Shown here piece by piece: positions 1 to 9,412 of a stretch of DNA of 64,000 nt (the stretch's first letter is position 1; the number at the start of each line of letters is the position of its first letter). The DNA is from Niastella sp. GTDB lineage: Bacteria > Bacteroidota > Bacteroidia > Chitinophagales > Chitinophagaceae. The notes beneath the pieces were generated by a model that was not told the DNA's origin, made no database searches, and was given only the letters and a program-made list of their open reading frames with translations. Location of the stretch: positions 1-64,000 of the forward strand of contig JAGIBF010000041.1 in NCBI GenBank assembly GCA_017744515.1, in the 5' to 3' direction. The position numbers and the translations under genes are program-made.

Positions 1-37
1 CCTCAACGCCCTAAACTAAACTGACAAAGTAATCAAA

Positions 38-58
38 AAGCCACCTAATATGGTGACC
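38..58 (-). terminator. weak terminator-like hairpin
   Basis: Read on the minus strand, a short CACC/GGTG stem with a six-base AT loop is followed by five T residues. It lies about 25 bases past the stop of the 54-residue gene and could end the two-gene minus-strand unit. The stem is only four to five pairs, so this is a weak call. Confidence 0.3.
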
Positions 59-80
59 TGTTATCAAGGTATTAGTTGTA

Positions 81-245
81 TTATTTTATATAGCTAAACC
101 TGGCGTTGGATAGGATCTTGTTTGCCTGCTCCAACTTCTCCGGAAAATACACCTTTTCAGACTTCTCTTTACTCACTTTCAGGTTAAGCCCTAAAGCAGC
201 AGCCTTTTTAGCCGCTTGTTGTTTATTATTTTCCTTTGGTTTCAT
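81..245 (-). CDS. small basic protein, partner of the DUF6934-like gene
   Basis: A 54-codon frame starting at ATG (243-245) and ending in TAA (81-83). The product begins MKPKENNKQQAAKKAAALGL and is Lys/Ala/Gln-rich at the N-terminus; the second half (VYFPEKLEQANKIL) looks helical. No signal peptide or membrane segment is visible and no family is recognised. It starts only 9 bases after the stop of the 152-residue gene on the same strand, so the two are almost certainly co-transcribed. The tight pairing of a small Lys-rich protein with a compact cytoplasmic partner resembles toxin-antitoxin or protein-partner pairs, but that is inference from layout only. Confidence 0.6.
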   Translation of the reverse strand: MKPKENNKQQAAKKAAALGLNLKVSKEKSEKVYFPEKLEQANKILSNARFSYIK

Positions 246-254
246 ATTACAAAT

Positions 255-713
255 TTAAGCTTTTTTATGGCGTACAAGAAATCCCAAATAATCAATTCCT
301 TTTCCGAAAGGAACATCTATATAAGCATCCATATCCTTCAGCAATCCAACTATCTCAAAATCAATAGCTAACTCTTCATAGTTGAGTGTAATAGCCATCC
401 TGTAAAGTCGCGTCCTTTCAGGAGTGCTACCCGTAAACAATACCCATTTCTCCGGATATACTTTGCAGAAAACGATAACGACAGACACTACGGTGGCCAG
501 TATTTTATTCCTGTCGTTGTTATTGTCTCTTGTCAGATCATCTATACTACCATCTTCTTTCTTATTTCCAAAGGCAAGGTTTACTATTGATTCATCTTCT
601 GTAACTGTAAACTGAATGATTTTAGGGATTTCCCCTTTAGGACCGATGCTGGTAAACTCGTACTGATGATAATCATTTGTAACCAGTAAGTCAACATACT
701 TTTCATGCTTCAT
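255..713 (-). CDS. DUF6934-like protein
   Basis: A 152-residue soluble protein. It carries the pattern I associate with the Bacteroidota DUF6934 family: a Y-E-F-T-S-I-G-P-K-G segment near residue 20, an N-N-N-D segment near residue 64, a hydrophobic LATVVSVVIVF stretch, then FTGSTPERTRLYRM (about residues 93-106), and a C-terminal PFGKGIDYLGFLV. The conserved GST-x-x-RTRLY block is the best marker. Function of the family is not known to me. A 54-residue gene follows after 9 bases on the same strand, which suggests a two-gene module. The assignment is from memory of the motif pattern, so a profile search is needed to confirm it. Confidence 0.75.
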   Translation of the reverse strand: MKHEKYVDLLVTNDYHQYEFTSIGPKGEIPKIIQFTVTEDESIVNLAFGNKKEDGSIDDLTRDNNNDRNKILATVVSVVIVFCKVYPEKWVLFTGSTPERTRLYRMAITLNYEELAIDFEIVGLLKDMDAYIDVPFGKGIDYLGFLVRHKKA

Positions 714-819
714 GTAGCAAACAGTTTTTTTCTTTGTGGCAAGTACAATCGCTGTTGTTTCCAGTGTCGCTAATGCGAAAGAACATACGAAAATGGTTTT
801 CCACAGGATTTATCTTTTC

Positions 820-1231
820 ATGAAAATGTTCAAAAAAGGGCCCGGAGGCCCCTGATAGATGACGAAAGAAACACCGGGAAGCGAGAAGCGCTCCTCAGAC
901 ACGAGGAGCACGCGGCCCGCGAACTCCTTTTCAAAAGCGGCACGAAGGGACTTGCAAACGATAAAACCACGGCACTGCTCAATGCCTACCAGGCAACAAG
1001 CGGAACGAGCAACAAGACAAAACTTCATACTAAAAAATTTAAAACGACAGCAAAAACGCTGCGATCCAGCGGCATGGCGGCATACGCGCAAGGCCAAAAG
1101 GAACGCGGCCGCAAATGCGCGGATTGCTTCTGCCTGATGGCTTGATGAAGCTGGTGCGGGATGAGGCGGTGAAATTAGCACTATTGCTTTCGGCCGAACC
1201 TTTTGGCGGCATTATGGGCGAGGAACTGTGA
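820..1231 (+). pseudogene. possible decayed gene in a GC-rich patch
   Basis: This stretch is clearly richer in G+C than the AT-rich sequence on both sides. One frame stays open from before 852 to a TGA at 1143-1145 and translates into a soluble, helix-like product (for example REALLRHEEHAARELLFKSG) with no usable ATG. A second frame continues as LMKLVRDEAVKLALLLSAEP and stops at 1229-1231. An ATG at 820 is in yet another frame and hits a stop after 11 codons. The picture fits a gene remnant broken by frameshifts, perhaps from a mobile element. No family was recognised. The long open frame on the opposite strand (810-1181) is Cys/Arg/Ala-rich and looks like an artefact. Confidence 0.3.
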
Positions 1232-1545
1232 GCGGGGTGGGCTGGCATGCCGCCATATCTTTGAGGAGCAGCCGTTTGCTGTTTTTTAGTATGAAGTATT
1301 GTGCTACGGTTGTTTGTTGTTGGGAGGTGACGCAGTTCGTTGGCCAGGGCACTTTTGCCGTTAAGGGGTTGTCTGCGGCGGGCCTCCGCTTGGGTTATCG
1401 AGCACCCTTAGCCCATGACATGGTTGATCAAGATCAAAGAATATCGGTTTCTTCGAAAAAATTATAAAATAGACCGGGACAATTTTCGATTTGACCGTTA
1501 TCACTGCAAGGGATAAGGTTTAATGGTTAATTTTTTTGATTAGTT

Positions 1546-1580
1546 AAGCCCTGCATGTCGATGTGGGGCTTGTTTGTTTT
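1546..1580 (+). terminator. hairpin followed by T-rich run
   Basis: AAGCCC (1546-1551) pairs with GGGCTT (1566-1571) across a 14-base loop, and is followed by a T-rich run. It lies between the GC-rich remnant and the HEPN-like gene. The stretch 1232-1545 holds no gene that I can support. Confidence 0.4.
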
Positions 1581-1617
1581 TAGTAACTTAAGGAACCTAA
1601 ACGACACAAGTACGCCA

Positions 1618-1636
1618 GGCTGCATACTTGCGCCAG
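1618..1636 (+). repeat. 19-bp dispersed repeat, copy 1
   Basis: The 19-base string GGCTGCATACTTGCGCCAG occurs here and again, identical, at 21121-21139. In both places a partly complementary AAGTACGC lies just upstream, so the unit may fold into a hairpin. Its role is unknown. Confidence 0.7.
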
Positions 1637-1721
1637 GTAAAGGGAAGATAATGAGTATTTTGAACATAATTATTATTGTGAAATATCTCAACTTAGACAA
1701 GCGTACAAAACAAATGACAAA

Positions 1722-2231
1722 ATGAACGGGCTTCACGATTTGGTCTTTATAGGTGAAATTGTGCTACAGGCAAAAATTGCAAAAAGAGCTGCTGAACGTT
1801 TACAGGCTACTAATGAAAGTCTTGACAAGCTCGAAGTATGGACTTCAATTCAAGCTATTCTTGTTTCTGCCGCAAATGTTTCCAAAATTCTATGGCCAGC
1901 TAAGCAGTATAGGAAACGTGGTGAAAGATTGCGTCAAATACTCCAAGTAGAAAACAATAATCTTCTTTCTGATCGTAAATTTCGAAACCATTTCGAGCAT
2001 TACGATGAAAGAATAGAAGAGTGGTTTAATAAGCAACCAAATGGTGCTTATGTTGACCTGGCCATGAATCCCTCTTTTCAGCGGAATTCGTTTACGAATT
2101 GTCACCGTGGGTACGATTCATTTAATAACACGTTGATATTTCGTGGGGAAATACTGGATTTAGACGAAATATTAATGGCACTTGAAGAGATATATAATAG
2201 GTGCAAGCCTCATGCATTGGATTACCCTTAA
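1722..2231 (+). CDS. HEPN-like hypothetical protein
   Basis: A 169-residue soluble protein, largely helical. The key motif is DRKFRNHFEHYDERIEEW, with R88-x4-H93 (RNHFEH), which matches the R-x(4-6)-H signature of HEPN ribonucleases; the following DERIEEW is also typical of this group. An upstream VSKILWPAKQYRKRGERLRQ segment (about residues 53-72) fits the same hypothetical family. HEPN proteins often act in toxin-antitoxin, abortive infection or other defence systems. No nucleotidyltransferase partner is visible next to it. The region is AT-rich, unlike the rest of the window. The HEPN call is by motif, the role in defence is inference. Confidence 0.7.
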   Translation: MNGLHDLVFIGEIVLQAKIAKRAAERLQATNESLDKLEVWTSIQAILVSAANVSKILWPAKQYRKRGERLRQILQVENNNLLSDRKFRNHFEHYDERIEEWFNKQPNGAYVDLAMNPSFQRNSFTNCHRGYDSFNNTLIFRGEILDLDEILMALEEIYNRCKPHALDYP

Positions 2232-2292
2232 CCAAGTGGCGAGCAAATCCTGAAACCGTTGGAGTAACAAACTCGACACTCATCATTATACT

Positions 2293-2946
2293 ATGGACAA
2301 AAAAGATAGACAATATGTAATTGAAAGCTCCCTTAAAGCATTAATTACATTTATCCCGGGGATTGGCGGTGCAATCGGCTCAATATTAAGTGATGCTTTA
2401 GCTGACAGGAAGGAGGAAAGGCTTAACATTTTTCTACAAGACTTAAAATCCGAAATTGACAATAATAGAGAGGCAGTTAATAAAACGTTCGTTTCCAAAA
2501 CTGATTTTCTCGATGTATTTGACGCGACAGCAAATAAAATTGCAAATGAAAGATCAGCTGAAAAACGAAACGCCTATAAAAATATTCTTCTTAATGGTAT
2601 TTTATCCCCTTCGTACACCTACGATGACTTAGAAAATCAAATGAGAACTTTATCTGTCTTAAATGAAGACCATATTTTACTATTGAAGTTTTTCAATTCA
2701 CCTCAAGCTTTCAGCGAAAAATCTAAAAGTTTAAAAACTGGAACATTTCTACAATTTTTTAAACAAATTCTACCCCATTGGGAGAATGATTACTTGAAAG
2801 ACATTTTGAACGATTTAGAGGTTAATAGACTTATTAATAACATTAGTAACAACCTACAAACAATGATAATGAACGTAAGTGCAGATCATTTTACTGATAC
2901 CTTGACATCAAAGGGTAAAACATTTGTATCATTTATTCTAAGGTAA
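2293..2946 (+). CDS. hypothetical protein with N-terminal glycine-rich hydrophobic segment
   Basis: A 217-residue protein that I cannot assign. After a short charged start it has a glycine-rich hydrophobic stretch (ALITFIPGIGGAIGSILSDA, about residues 16-35) that could insert in or lie on a membrane. A long charged helical region follows (RKEERLNIFLQDLKSEIDNN) and a C-terminal mixed domain. Proteins with this layout occur near defence and conflict genes in other genomes, but no catalytic motif is visible here. It starts 61 bases after the HEPN-like gene on the same strand and may share its transcript. Low G+C content suggests an acquired gene. Confidence 0.65.
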   Translation: MDKKDRQYVIESSLKALITFIPGIGGAIGSILSDALADRKEERLNIFLQDLKSEIDNNREAVNKTFVSKTDFLDVFDATANKIANERSAEKRNAYKNILLNGILSPSYTYDDLENQMRTLSVLNEDHILLLKFFNSPQAFSEKSKSLKTGTFLQFFKQILPHWENDYLKDILNDLEVNRLINNISNNLQTMIMNVSADHFTDTLTSKGKTFVSFILR

Positions 2947-3115
2947 AGTTTATTCAAAAATAGAGTCCGAGCAGAAACAAGAAGACAAGACCAACAAGTG
3001 CGGTGTAAACTTGTGCTTGTTATGGCAACAATTTCCATTTAGTCAATCTACCGGTTTCAATCTATTTAATGCTCGTACTCATACATGACTATACATAAAT
3101 TAAACGACTTTATCT

Positions 3116-3877
3116 ATGGCAATATCTAAGCGTTTTCTTCATTGGATGTGTCTAACTTTCATTACCATCTTGCTTACAATTCTTATCTTTCAATGGTTTA
3201 TCCATGATGTACTTTTAAAATCGATTATTGTCGCTATTATATTTAATGCTTCATGCTACTATTTTTTAATTTTCCAACAAAATCGTTTGAATGCGTTTGC
3301 AACTCATAGTCGAAATCTTCAAGAAGAAAAGCTAATTCTTGAAATAAATAAGCTAAGCTATCCACCAATCAACTCGTTCGTTAGCATTGTTGTTTCGATT
3401 GCTACATTACTTCTATTATATCTGAACGGCGCTTTCGATTTAAAAGAAAAAATCCTTAAGAATGAGACCTCAAAATTGGAATTGGACAAAGCGCAACTTA
3501 CTATCGAAAAGAATAAAATTAGTCATCAAATTGACAGCATGCAAAAGGCATTCGACTCTGTAAGCAAAGCATATTTTATTGCTCGAAAAGATAAAGAAAG
3601 AGTCGAATTTGTAATTAAAGATTTGAAAAACAAAAAGAATATTGACAGCAACGAAATTGCGCTCTTGAAAATAGAGCGCCTGAGAATTAGCGATCGATTA
3701 GATTCGCTTAAAGAAGAGGTAAATAGGAGATCTTATCCATACTATAGCAAAACTCCGGAAGAACTAAATCGACTATTTAGGCAGGCGCTTAATGAAAAAG
3801 ACGAACAAATTAGTAAACTAAATAGAGAACTTTCTCTTAGCAAAGATTCGATTAGTAAAAAGATTTCTCGTTTTTGA
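3116..3877 (+). CDS. membrane protein with long cytoplasmic or periplasmic coiled coil
   Basis: A 253-residue protein. Two hydrophobic helices lie near the N-terminus (about residues 10-30 and 33-53) and a third at about residues 86-105 (FVSIVVSIATLLLLYLNGAF). The remaining 145 residues are very rich in Lys, Glu, Asp, Leu and Ile with heptad-like spacing and form an extended coiled coil (for example KNKISHQIDSMQKAFDSV). No enzymatic motif is visible. Function unknown; it might be a scaffold or tether. It lies 169 bases after the previous gene, on the same strand, in the same AT-rich block. Confidence 0.65.
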   Translation: MAISKRFLHWMCLTFITILLTILIFQWFIHDVLLKSIIVAIIFNASCYYFLIFQQNRLNAFATHSRNLQEEKLILEINKLSYPPINSFVSIVVSIATLLLLYLNGAFDLKEKILKNETSKLELDKAQLTIEKNKISHQIDSMQKAFDSVSKAYFIARKDKERVEFVIKDLKNKKNIDSNEIALLKIERLRISDRLDSLKEEVNRRSYPYYSKTPEELNRLFRQALNEKDEQISKLNRELSLSKDSISKKISRF

Positions 3878-4041
3878 TCTGCAAGATGACAGGCATTGAA
3901 CTTATGCTTTTTTGTTCTTCGGGCTATTGGTATTATACTCACACTACTTAGTTAATTTCAATTAAGAATCCAAGAATACGATGGCAAAATAATTATAAAC
4001 AGCCGGGGCCATCCTTATTTTTGCAAAAATTTGACGTACCC

Positions 4042-4320
4042 ATGAGTGAGATCAGGACGAGCCCGAGGAATTTTAGCCAGGATTTTGTTGTTGGAGGAGA
4101 AAAAGTGACTGTTGAGTTTCTAACGATGAACATTAAAGAGAAAAGAACATGTCAGGTCTATTTCCGTGGCAGGGAAAAAAGTAGCGGATTCACATGCAGA
4201 CAAATGAGAAAGGCAAGTTTTACATTGCTATGCTGCCCCTTTGCTTACACTACATTTTGCTTTCAGGATTTTCTATATTACTTTAGTATAATACTAACCC
4301 CTTGTAATCTATGGAACTGA
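4042..4320 (+). CDS. doubtful small ORF
   Basis: A 92-codon frame from ATG 4042. The first 55 codons translate into a plausible soluble peptide (starting MSEIRTSPRNFSQDFVVGGE), whereas the last 35 are Cys/Phe/Thr-rich and look non-coding. A TATTTTTG sequence (4016-4023), which matches the Bacteroidota -7 element, lies just upstream, but no good -33 element is seen. It may be a truncated or frameshifted small gene or not a gene at all. Confidence 0.25.
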   Translation: MSEIRTSPRNFSQDFVVGGEKVTVEFLTMNIKEKRTCQVYFRGREKSSGFTCRQMRKASFTLLCCPFAYTTFCFQDFLYYFSIILTPCNLWN

Positions 4321-4415
4321 ACGTGCCGGTTTTTAACCTCCGTCTACTCAAAAGACACTTCTATACCTTTCTCATTATTTCTGTATGATTCGCATTCGTA
4401 TCCATATTGATTCAC

Positions 4416-4772
4416 ATGTATATTCAAGTACAGGTACCGGAGACTGTTGTAAAAGCTGTTAAATCATGGGGATTATTTCTACTATTGCTCATCCTGTCTT
4501 TTTTATACAGTCGACTTCAAAAAAAGGAATTGGAAAGGATCCTGCAGACCGAAGATTCCGACCAGAGGTTTCCTTTGTATGAACGTTTTTATAAAAAAAA
4601 GTTGATATGGGCTATCTTTTGCCAGTGTCTATTGAGCGCATGCTGGCTAATTATGCACTCCAAATTCTTATTCTATTTTATCTTGATCCAATTGATCCTT
4701 GGACTAGTGTTTTACCCGAGCAGAAGGGTCATTACCAAAGAATTGAAGGACATGGAAATTGTTTTTGTTTAG
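4416..4772 (+). CDS. small membrane protein
   Basis: A 118-residue protein from the ATG at 4416; an in-frame TTG three codons earlier is a less likely start. It has a first membrane helix at about residues 17-36 (WGLFLLLLILSFLYSRL), a charged middle part with a KKELERIL segment, and two further hydrophobic helices at about residues 65-80 and 83-100. The tail is basic then acidic (SRRVITKELKDMEIVFV). No family is recognised. It stands alone at the end of the AT-rich block. Confidence 0.5.
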   Translation: MYIQVQVPETVVKAVKSWGLFLLLLILSFLYSRLQKKELERILQTEDSDQRFPLYERFYKKKLIWAIFCQCLLSACWLIMHSKFLFYFILIQLILGLVFYPSRRVITKELKDMEIVFV

Positions 4773-4927
4773 AGATCGTTCAGACCTCTAAAACGTGACA
4801 CTAAATAATAAAACCTGATTTCCTTTTACGAAGACAGATCATTCGTACAAATTAGAATCACCTCGTGGTATCTATAGTCTACCCTGAATTCGCAGAATAA
4901 CTGAATTGATTATCATAGAGTAGAGAG

Positions 4928-4995
4928 GGTACCTAAAGACACACAAAACATTTTGATACATTCTTCTACAAAGTTTTAACCCTTAAAGGGACATG
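4928..4995 (+). repeat. dispersed repeat family B, copy 1
   Basis: About 68 bases that match 21148-21218 at roughly three quarters of positions, including CACACAAAAC, TTTTGATACATT and TTCTACAAAG, and ending in a short inverted repeat (CCCTTAAAGGG here). It is in the same orientation as the other copy. No coding function is evident. The surrounding intergenic stretch 4773-5269 otherwise holds only inverted repeats. Confidence 0.65.
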
Positions 4996-5070
4996 CAGCT
5001 ACAATCACCCTCCACCACTTGTCTAACCTTCATATTATCACCATTTGTTTGTCAGTTTAGCTTTTATAAC

Positions 5071-5096
5071 ATTGCCGGACTCTTACACCCGGCAAT
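5071..5096. terminator. 8-bp perfect hairpin, possible terminator
   Basis: ATTGCCGG (5071-5078) and CCGGCAAT (5089-5096) are perfect inverted repeats around a 10-base loop. The hairpin lies about 175 bases past the stop of the minus-strand GH51 gene and could help end the susCD operon transcript. There is no strong T run on either strand, so the function is uncertain. Confidence 0.4.
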
Positions 5097-5161
5097 ATGC
5101 GTGACGCTAACTGTATGGAAACACATATGTATTATCAATACCGTTACATTAAGTTGTTACA

Positions 5162-5225
5162 CTGAGGTTGTCGAATGGTTTTGTGAAGGAAACAGTACCT
5201 TTTTAAAAGACTTCGACAACCTCAG
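5162..5225. repeat. REP-like inverted pair
   Basis: CTGAGGTTGTCGAA (5162-5175) is perfectly inverted at 5212-5225 with a 36-base spacer. Each arm resembles the CTGAGCCTGTCGAAG core seen at 16813, 54096 and 54256, the widespread REP sequence. The arrangement as two opposed units downstream of a gene is typical of bacterial interspersed palindromes. It could also act as a 3' end stem for the GH51 transcript. Confidence 0.6.
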
Positions 5226-5269
5226 TCTGACATTGTTACCTGATTCAACGACATTGATAGTTTATTCTT

Positions 5270-6808
5270 CTATTTCTCTTTTACGCTGACTTTTATTTGG
5301 GTAAATGAGTGCGCAGGAAAACTATACGTGATCTTATTATTGCTTACGGACACTTCTTTTGTAACCGGTACATACTGGTCTTTTTTATCGAATGAAAAGG
5401 GTGTCGTCAAAGAAGCGCTGTTCACTTCACTGGCCTGTGCTTTGCCGGTAAAGTCGCCGGCGGTGCTGACGATATCCGTGGTGATGGCTTTGTCCTGGTG
5501 CCTGTTGACCACATTGATGTATACGGTATGTGATTCTTTGGCATAAACAGTTGAAACATCGAGGTAAGGAACGCCTTTGTATTTCTCCGTATTAAACGTG
5601 TCGCAAGCCACATAGGTGTCGATGGCATTGCCGCGGCAGTTGTTGGAGAATAGCTTGAACGTATAAAACAAGGGTGATTTGTAAGTGCCTTTCTTAGGGT
5701 CAGATGACAGCAGGCTGGTCATGAGGGTAAAGTTGGCCATCTTAACTTTGTCTGCCAGGCGTATAAACGTGTTGAGCGATTGTGCAATGGGCAGCACAGA
5801 CCGGAAGTTGTTGCCAAAGCTCCCCCACTCATCCACCGAGAGATGTATAGGGTTTTTAAAACCATTCTTAATCTTTTCGGTTTCTATGTCATTGGCCGCC
5901 ACCCTGATCTTTTCCTCAAAGTCGATGGCGCTCTGCCCCATAAAGTCGTAATAGCCGGCAGCATTTTCCCAATACCGGTGTATGGAGAGGTAGCTGACCA
6001 TATCGCCCAGCTTTGCGAGGACCTTGCGGTTCCAGTCGACCCAACTTCCTTTGTTGCTGTACCAGGATGAGCCGCATGCCACGAGTTGTATACTGCTGTC
6101 GACGGCTTTCATCGCTTTGGCAGCCTCCCTTGCGATGCTACCGTATTCTTCTGCACTTTTATGGCCCAGCTCCCATGGGGCTCCATCTACTTCATTGCCG
6201 AGGTCCCAGATCTTTACGTTGTAGGGTGCAGGGTGTCCATTTTTGGCGCGCAGGTCGGAATAGTAGGTGCCGCCTTTGTAATTGCAATACTCCAACCAGT
6301 ATACCGCATCCATGATATTGGCCAGACCGAGGTTGACGCATACGATGTTTTCACTGCCGATGGATCTGTTCAATTGAAACCATTCATCGGTACCTACCTG
6401 GTTACTTTCCAAGCCTCCCCATGCGAGGTTGATGCGGGTGGGGCGCTGGTTTTTCGGGCCGATGCCATCCTGCCAATCGTACCCCATCAAAAAGTTGCCA
6501 CCGGGCCAGCGGATGTTGGTCACTTTCAATTCCTTCATGGCATCGATGTAATCTTTCCTGAACCCGTTCTCATCGGCGAGTGGCGATGCGGGATCGTAGA
6601 GGGTGCCGTAGAGTGTATTGAACTCCACGGAATCGGGCAGGCCCAATCGCCTGCCGTTGAAATGGATGGGCTCCATGAACACGCCATAGATCTTAGGATC
6701 GATTTCCCCGATGGTCCTTTCTATGTCAATTTTAATTTTCGCCGTTTGCGCCTGTAGTACACAGGGAAACAGGTATAATAAACCGATCAATATTTTTCGC
6801 ATACCCAT
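5270..6808 (-). CDS. alpha-L-arabinofuranosidase, GH51
   Basis: A 512-residue secreted enzyme expected to remove alpha-L-arabinofuranosyl side chains from arabinoxylan, arabinan or their oligosaccharides. The N-terminus (RKILIGLLYLFPCVLQAQ) is a signal peptide. The (beta/alpha)8 barrel carries NIRWPGGNF (about residues 98-106), the general acid in WDLGNEVDG (E206) and the nucleophile in SVDEWGSF (E327), which are the two glutamates of GH51 retaining enzymes. A C-terminal beta-sandwich follows to residue 512. It is the last gene of the minus-strand susCD operon; its start lies 4 bases after the GH43 stop. Family call is firm, substrate is inferred from context. Confidence 0.92.
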   Translation of the reverse strand: MGMRKILIGLLYLFPCVLQAQTAKIKIDIERTIGEIDPKIYGVFMEPIHFNGRRLGLPDSVEFNTLYGTLYDPASPLADENGFRKDYIDAMKELKVTNIRWPGGNFLMGYDWQDGIGPKNQRPTRINLAWGGLESNQVGTDEWFQLNRSIGSENIVCVNLGLANIMDAVYWLEYCNYKGGTYYSDLRAKNGHPAPYNVKIWDLGNEVDGAPWELGHKSAEEYGSIAREAAKAMKAVDSSIQLVACGSSWYSNKGSWVDWNRKVLAKLGDMVSYLSIHRYWENAAGYYDFMGQSAIDFEEKIRVAANDIETEKIKNGFKNPIHLSVDEWGSFGNNFRSVLPIAQSLNTFIRLADKVKMANFTLMTSLLSSDPKKGTYKSPLFYTFKLFSNNCRGNAIDTYVACDTFNTEKYKGVPYLDVSTVYAKESHTVYINVVNRHQDKAITTDIVSTAGDFTGKAQASEVNSASLTTPFSFDKKDQYVPVTKEVSVSNNKITYSFPAHSFTQIKVSVKEK

Positions 6809-6812
6809 CTTT

Positions 6813-8165
6813 TTATTGCATGAACTTTATCCAGTCTACCGATACTGGTGTATTGTTCTTCGAAACCACCACCACGTTTTGTGTGCCGGATGCGGCTTTC
6901 GATACGGGTGTTTTTATGGTTTTCCATTCACCGCCTGCTGTGATCTTAACAGTGGCGATAACAGGACCGGTGATGCTTCCGCTGTGGATCTCGAGTGTGT
7001 TGGCGCCCTCTCCCATGCCTCTTACTTCTACCGATCTGAGTGGCTTCTTTCCAAAGTCAACAGTGTTGTACTGTACCCATGCACCGGCTTCGGTAAAGTC
7101 TGTTTTCCAGCCTTTGAACCTGTCGGCGGTATCTATGAAAGCGACGGAAGCACCACTATTGCTGATGGCAGAATACCGGTCTATTTGTATTTCGCCGGCG
7201 GCGCTGGTGACGCCGATGCCTCTTAATGTGGGGATCACTTTTTTGATGGTGCCATCTTCATTGAAGGAGAGGCTATCTGCTCTGATCGACCTTGCTTTAT
7301 CGAACCTGGGCGAAAGGTCTTTGTCGTGATAGAACAGGTACCACTGGTTGTTGCGCTGAATGACGGAGTGGTGGTTTGTCCAGCAGCCGGAAGCGGATTC
7401 ATCCATGATAACGCCTGTCATTTTGAAAGGGCCTAAGGGATTATCACCAATGGCATACTCCAGTCTTTCGGTTTTGTTCTCCACGTGCGGGAAGGTGAGG
7501 TAATACAGGCCGTTGCGTTCAAAGACATACGGCCCTTCTTTCAGTCCTTTTTCCGGCAAGCCCTGGAATATAACGGGCTCGGATGCCAGCTCCAGCATGT
7601 TGTCCTGGAGCTTAGCGCCGTAAATGTTTCCCTGCGACCAATAGAGATAGGCCTGACCATCTTTGTCGATAAATACATTGGGATCGATGCCGTGTACTTT
7701 TTTAATGGGTGTAGGCTGTGGTACGTATGGCCCGGAAGGCTTATCGGCTACGGCTACCCCAATGGCAAATCCTCTTCCATACAGTGCGGAATCGGGCGTG
7801 GCGGGAAAATAAAAATAATACTTCCCATTCCTGTAGATGCAATCGGGCGCCCACATGGCGTATCCATCGGGCTTGGCCCAGGGTACGGCTGTCTGGGTAA
7901 CGATGACGCCATTGTCTTTCCATTCGATCAGGTCTTTTGACGCATAGACATGGTAGTCTTCCATGCAAAACCAACCGACGCGGCCGCGGCCGGGTGTGGC
8001 GAGTATATCATGTGAGGGGAATACATACACGCTGTCTCCGAATACGCGGGCCGAAGGGTCTGCCGAATACATATTCCTGATGAGCGGGTTCTGGGCGATG
8101 GCGCCGTGCACGCATGCTATCAATATGCTTAATGCCAATGCTTTTTTAAAAAGGATATTTTTCAT
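6813..8165 (-). CDS. GH43 glycosidase with C-terminal CBM6-like domain
   Basis: A 450-residue secreted enzyme, probably a xylosidase or arabinofuranosidase. It has a signal peptide (ends near AIAQ, residue 25), then a five-bladed propeller with the GH43 residues: base Asp in YSADPSARV (D36), the pKa-modulating Asp in GIDPNVFID (D161) and the acid Glu in LKEGPYVF (E210). From about residue 320 a beta-sandwich of CBM6 type follows (for example EVRGMGEGANTLEIHSG and a terminal VSVDWIKFMQ). It sits 14 bases after the CE1 esterase stop and 4 bases before GH51, in one operon. The exact linkage specificity cannot be read from sequence. Confidence 0.9.
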   Translation of the reverse strand: MKNILFKKALALSILIACVHGAIAQNPLIRNMYSADPSARVFGDSVYVFPSHDILATPGRGRVGWFCMEDYHVYASKDLIEWKDNGVIVTQTAVPWAKPDGYAMWAPDCIYRNGKYYFYFPATPDSALYGRGFAIGVAVADKPSGPYVPQPTPIKKVHGIDPNVFIDKDGQAYLYWSQGNIYGAKLQDNMLELASEPVIFQGLPEKGLKEGPYVFERNGLYYLTFPHVENKTERLEYAIGDNPLGPFKMTGVIMDESASGCWTNHHSVIQRNNQWYLFYHDKDLSPRFDKARSIRADSLSFNEDGTIKKVIPTLRGIGVTSAAGEIQIDRYSAISNSGASVAFIDTADRFKGWKTDFTEAGAWVQYNTVDFGKKPLRSVEVRGMGEGANTLEIHSGSITGPVIATVKITAGGEWKTIKTPVSKAASGTQNVVVVSKNNTPVSVDWIKFMQ

Positions 8166-8179
8166 AAGGAATCAATGTA

Positions 8180-9400
<1,221 letters not shown>

Positions 9401-9412
9401 TTAAAGGTGCTA

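Noticed and set aside
810-1181. 123-codon minus-strand frame in the GC-rich patch
   Set aside because: Very rich in Cys, Arg and Ala with no motif; the other strand gives more protein-like sequence, so this looks like a by-product of base composition.
4993-5289. 98-codon plus-strand frame before GH51
   Set aside because: It contains the hairpin at 5071 and the REP-like inverted pair, and its Thr/Ser/Cys/Leu-rich product looks non-coding.
6086-6757. 223-codon plus-strand frame opposite GH51
   Set aside because: It lies wholly within the firmly identified GH51 gene, and its translation has no domain likeness.
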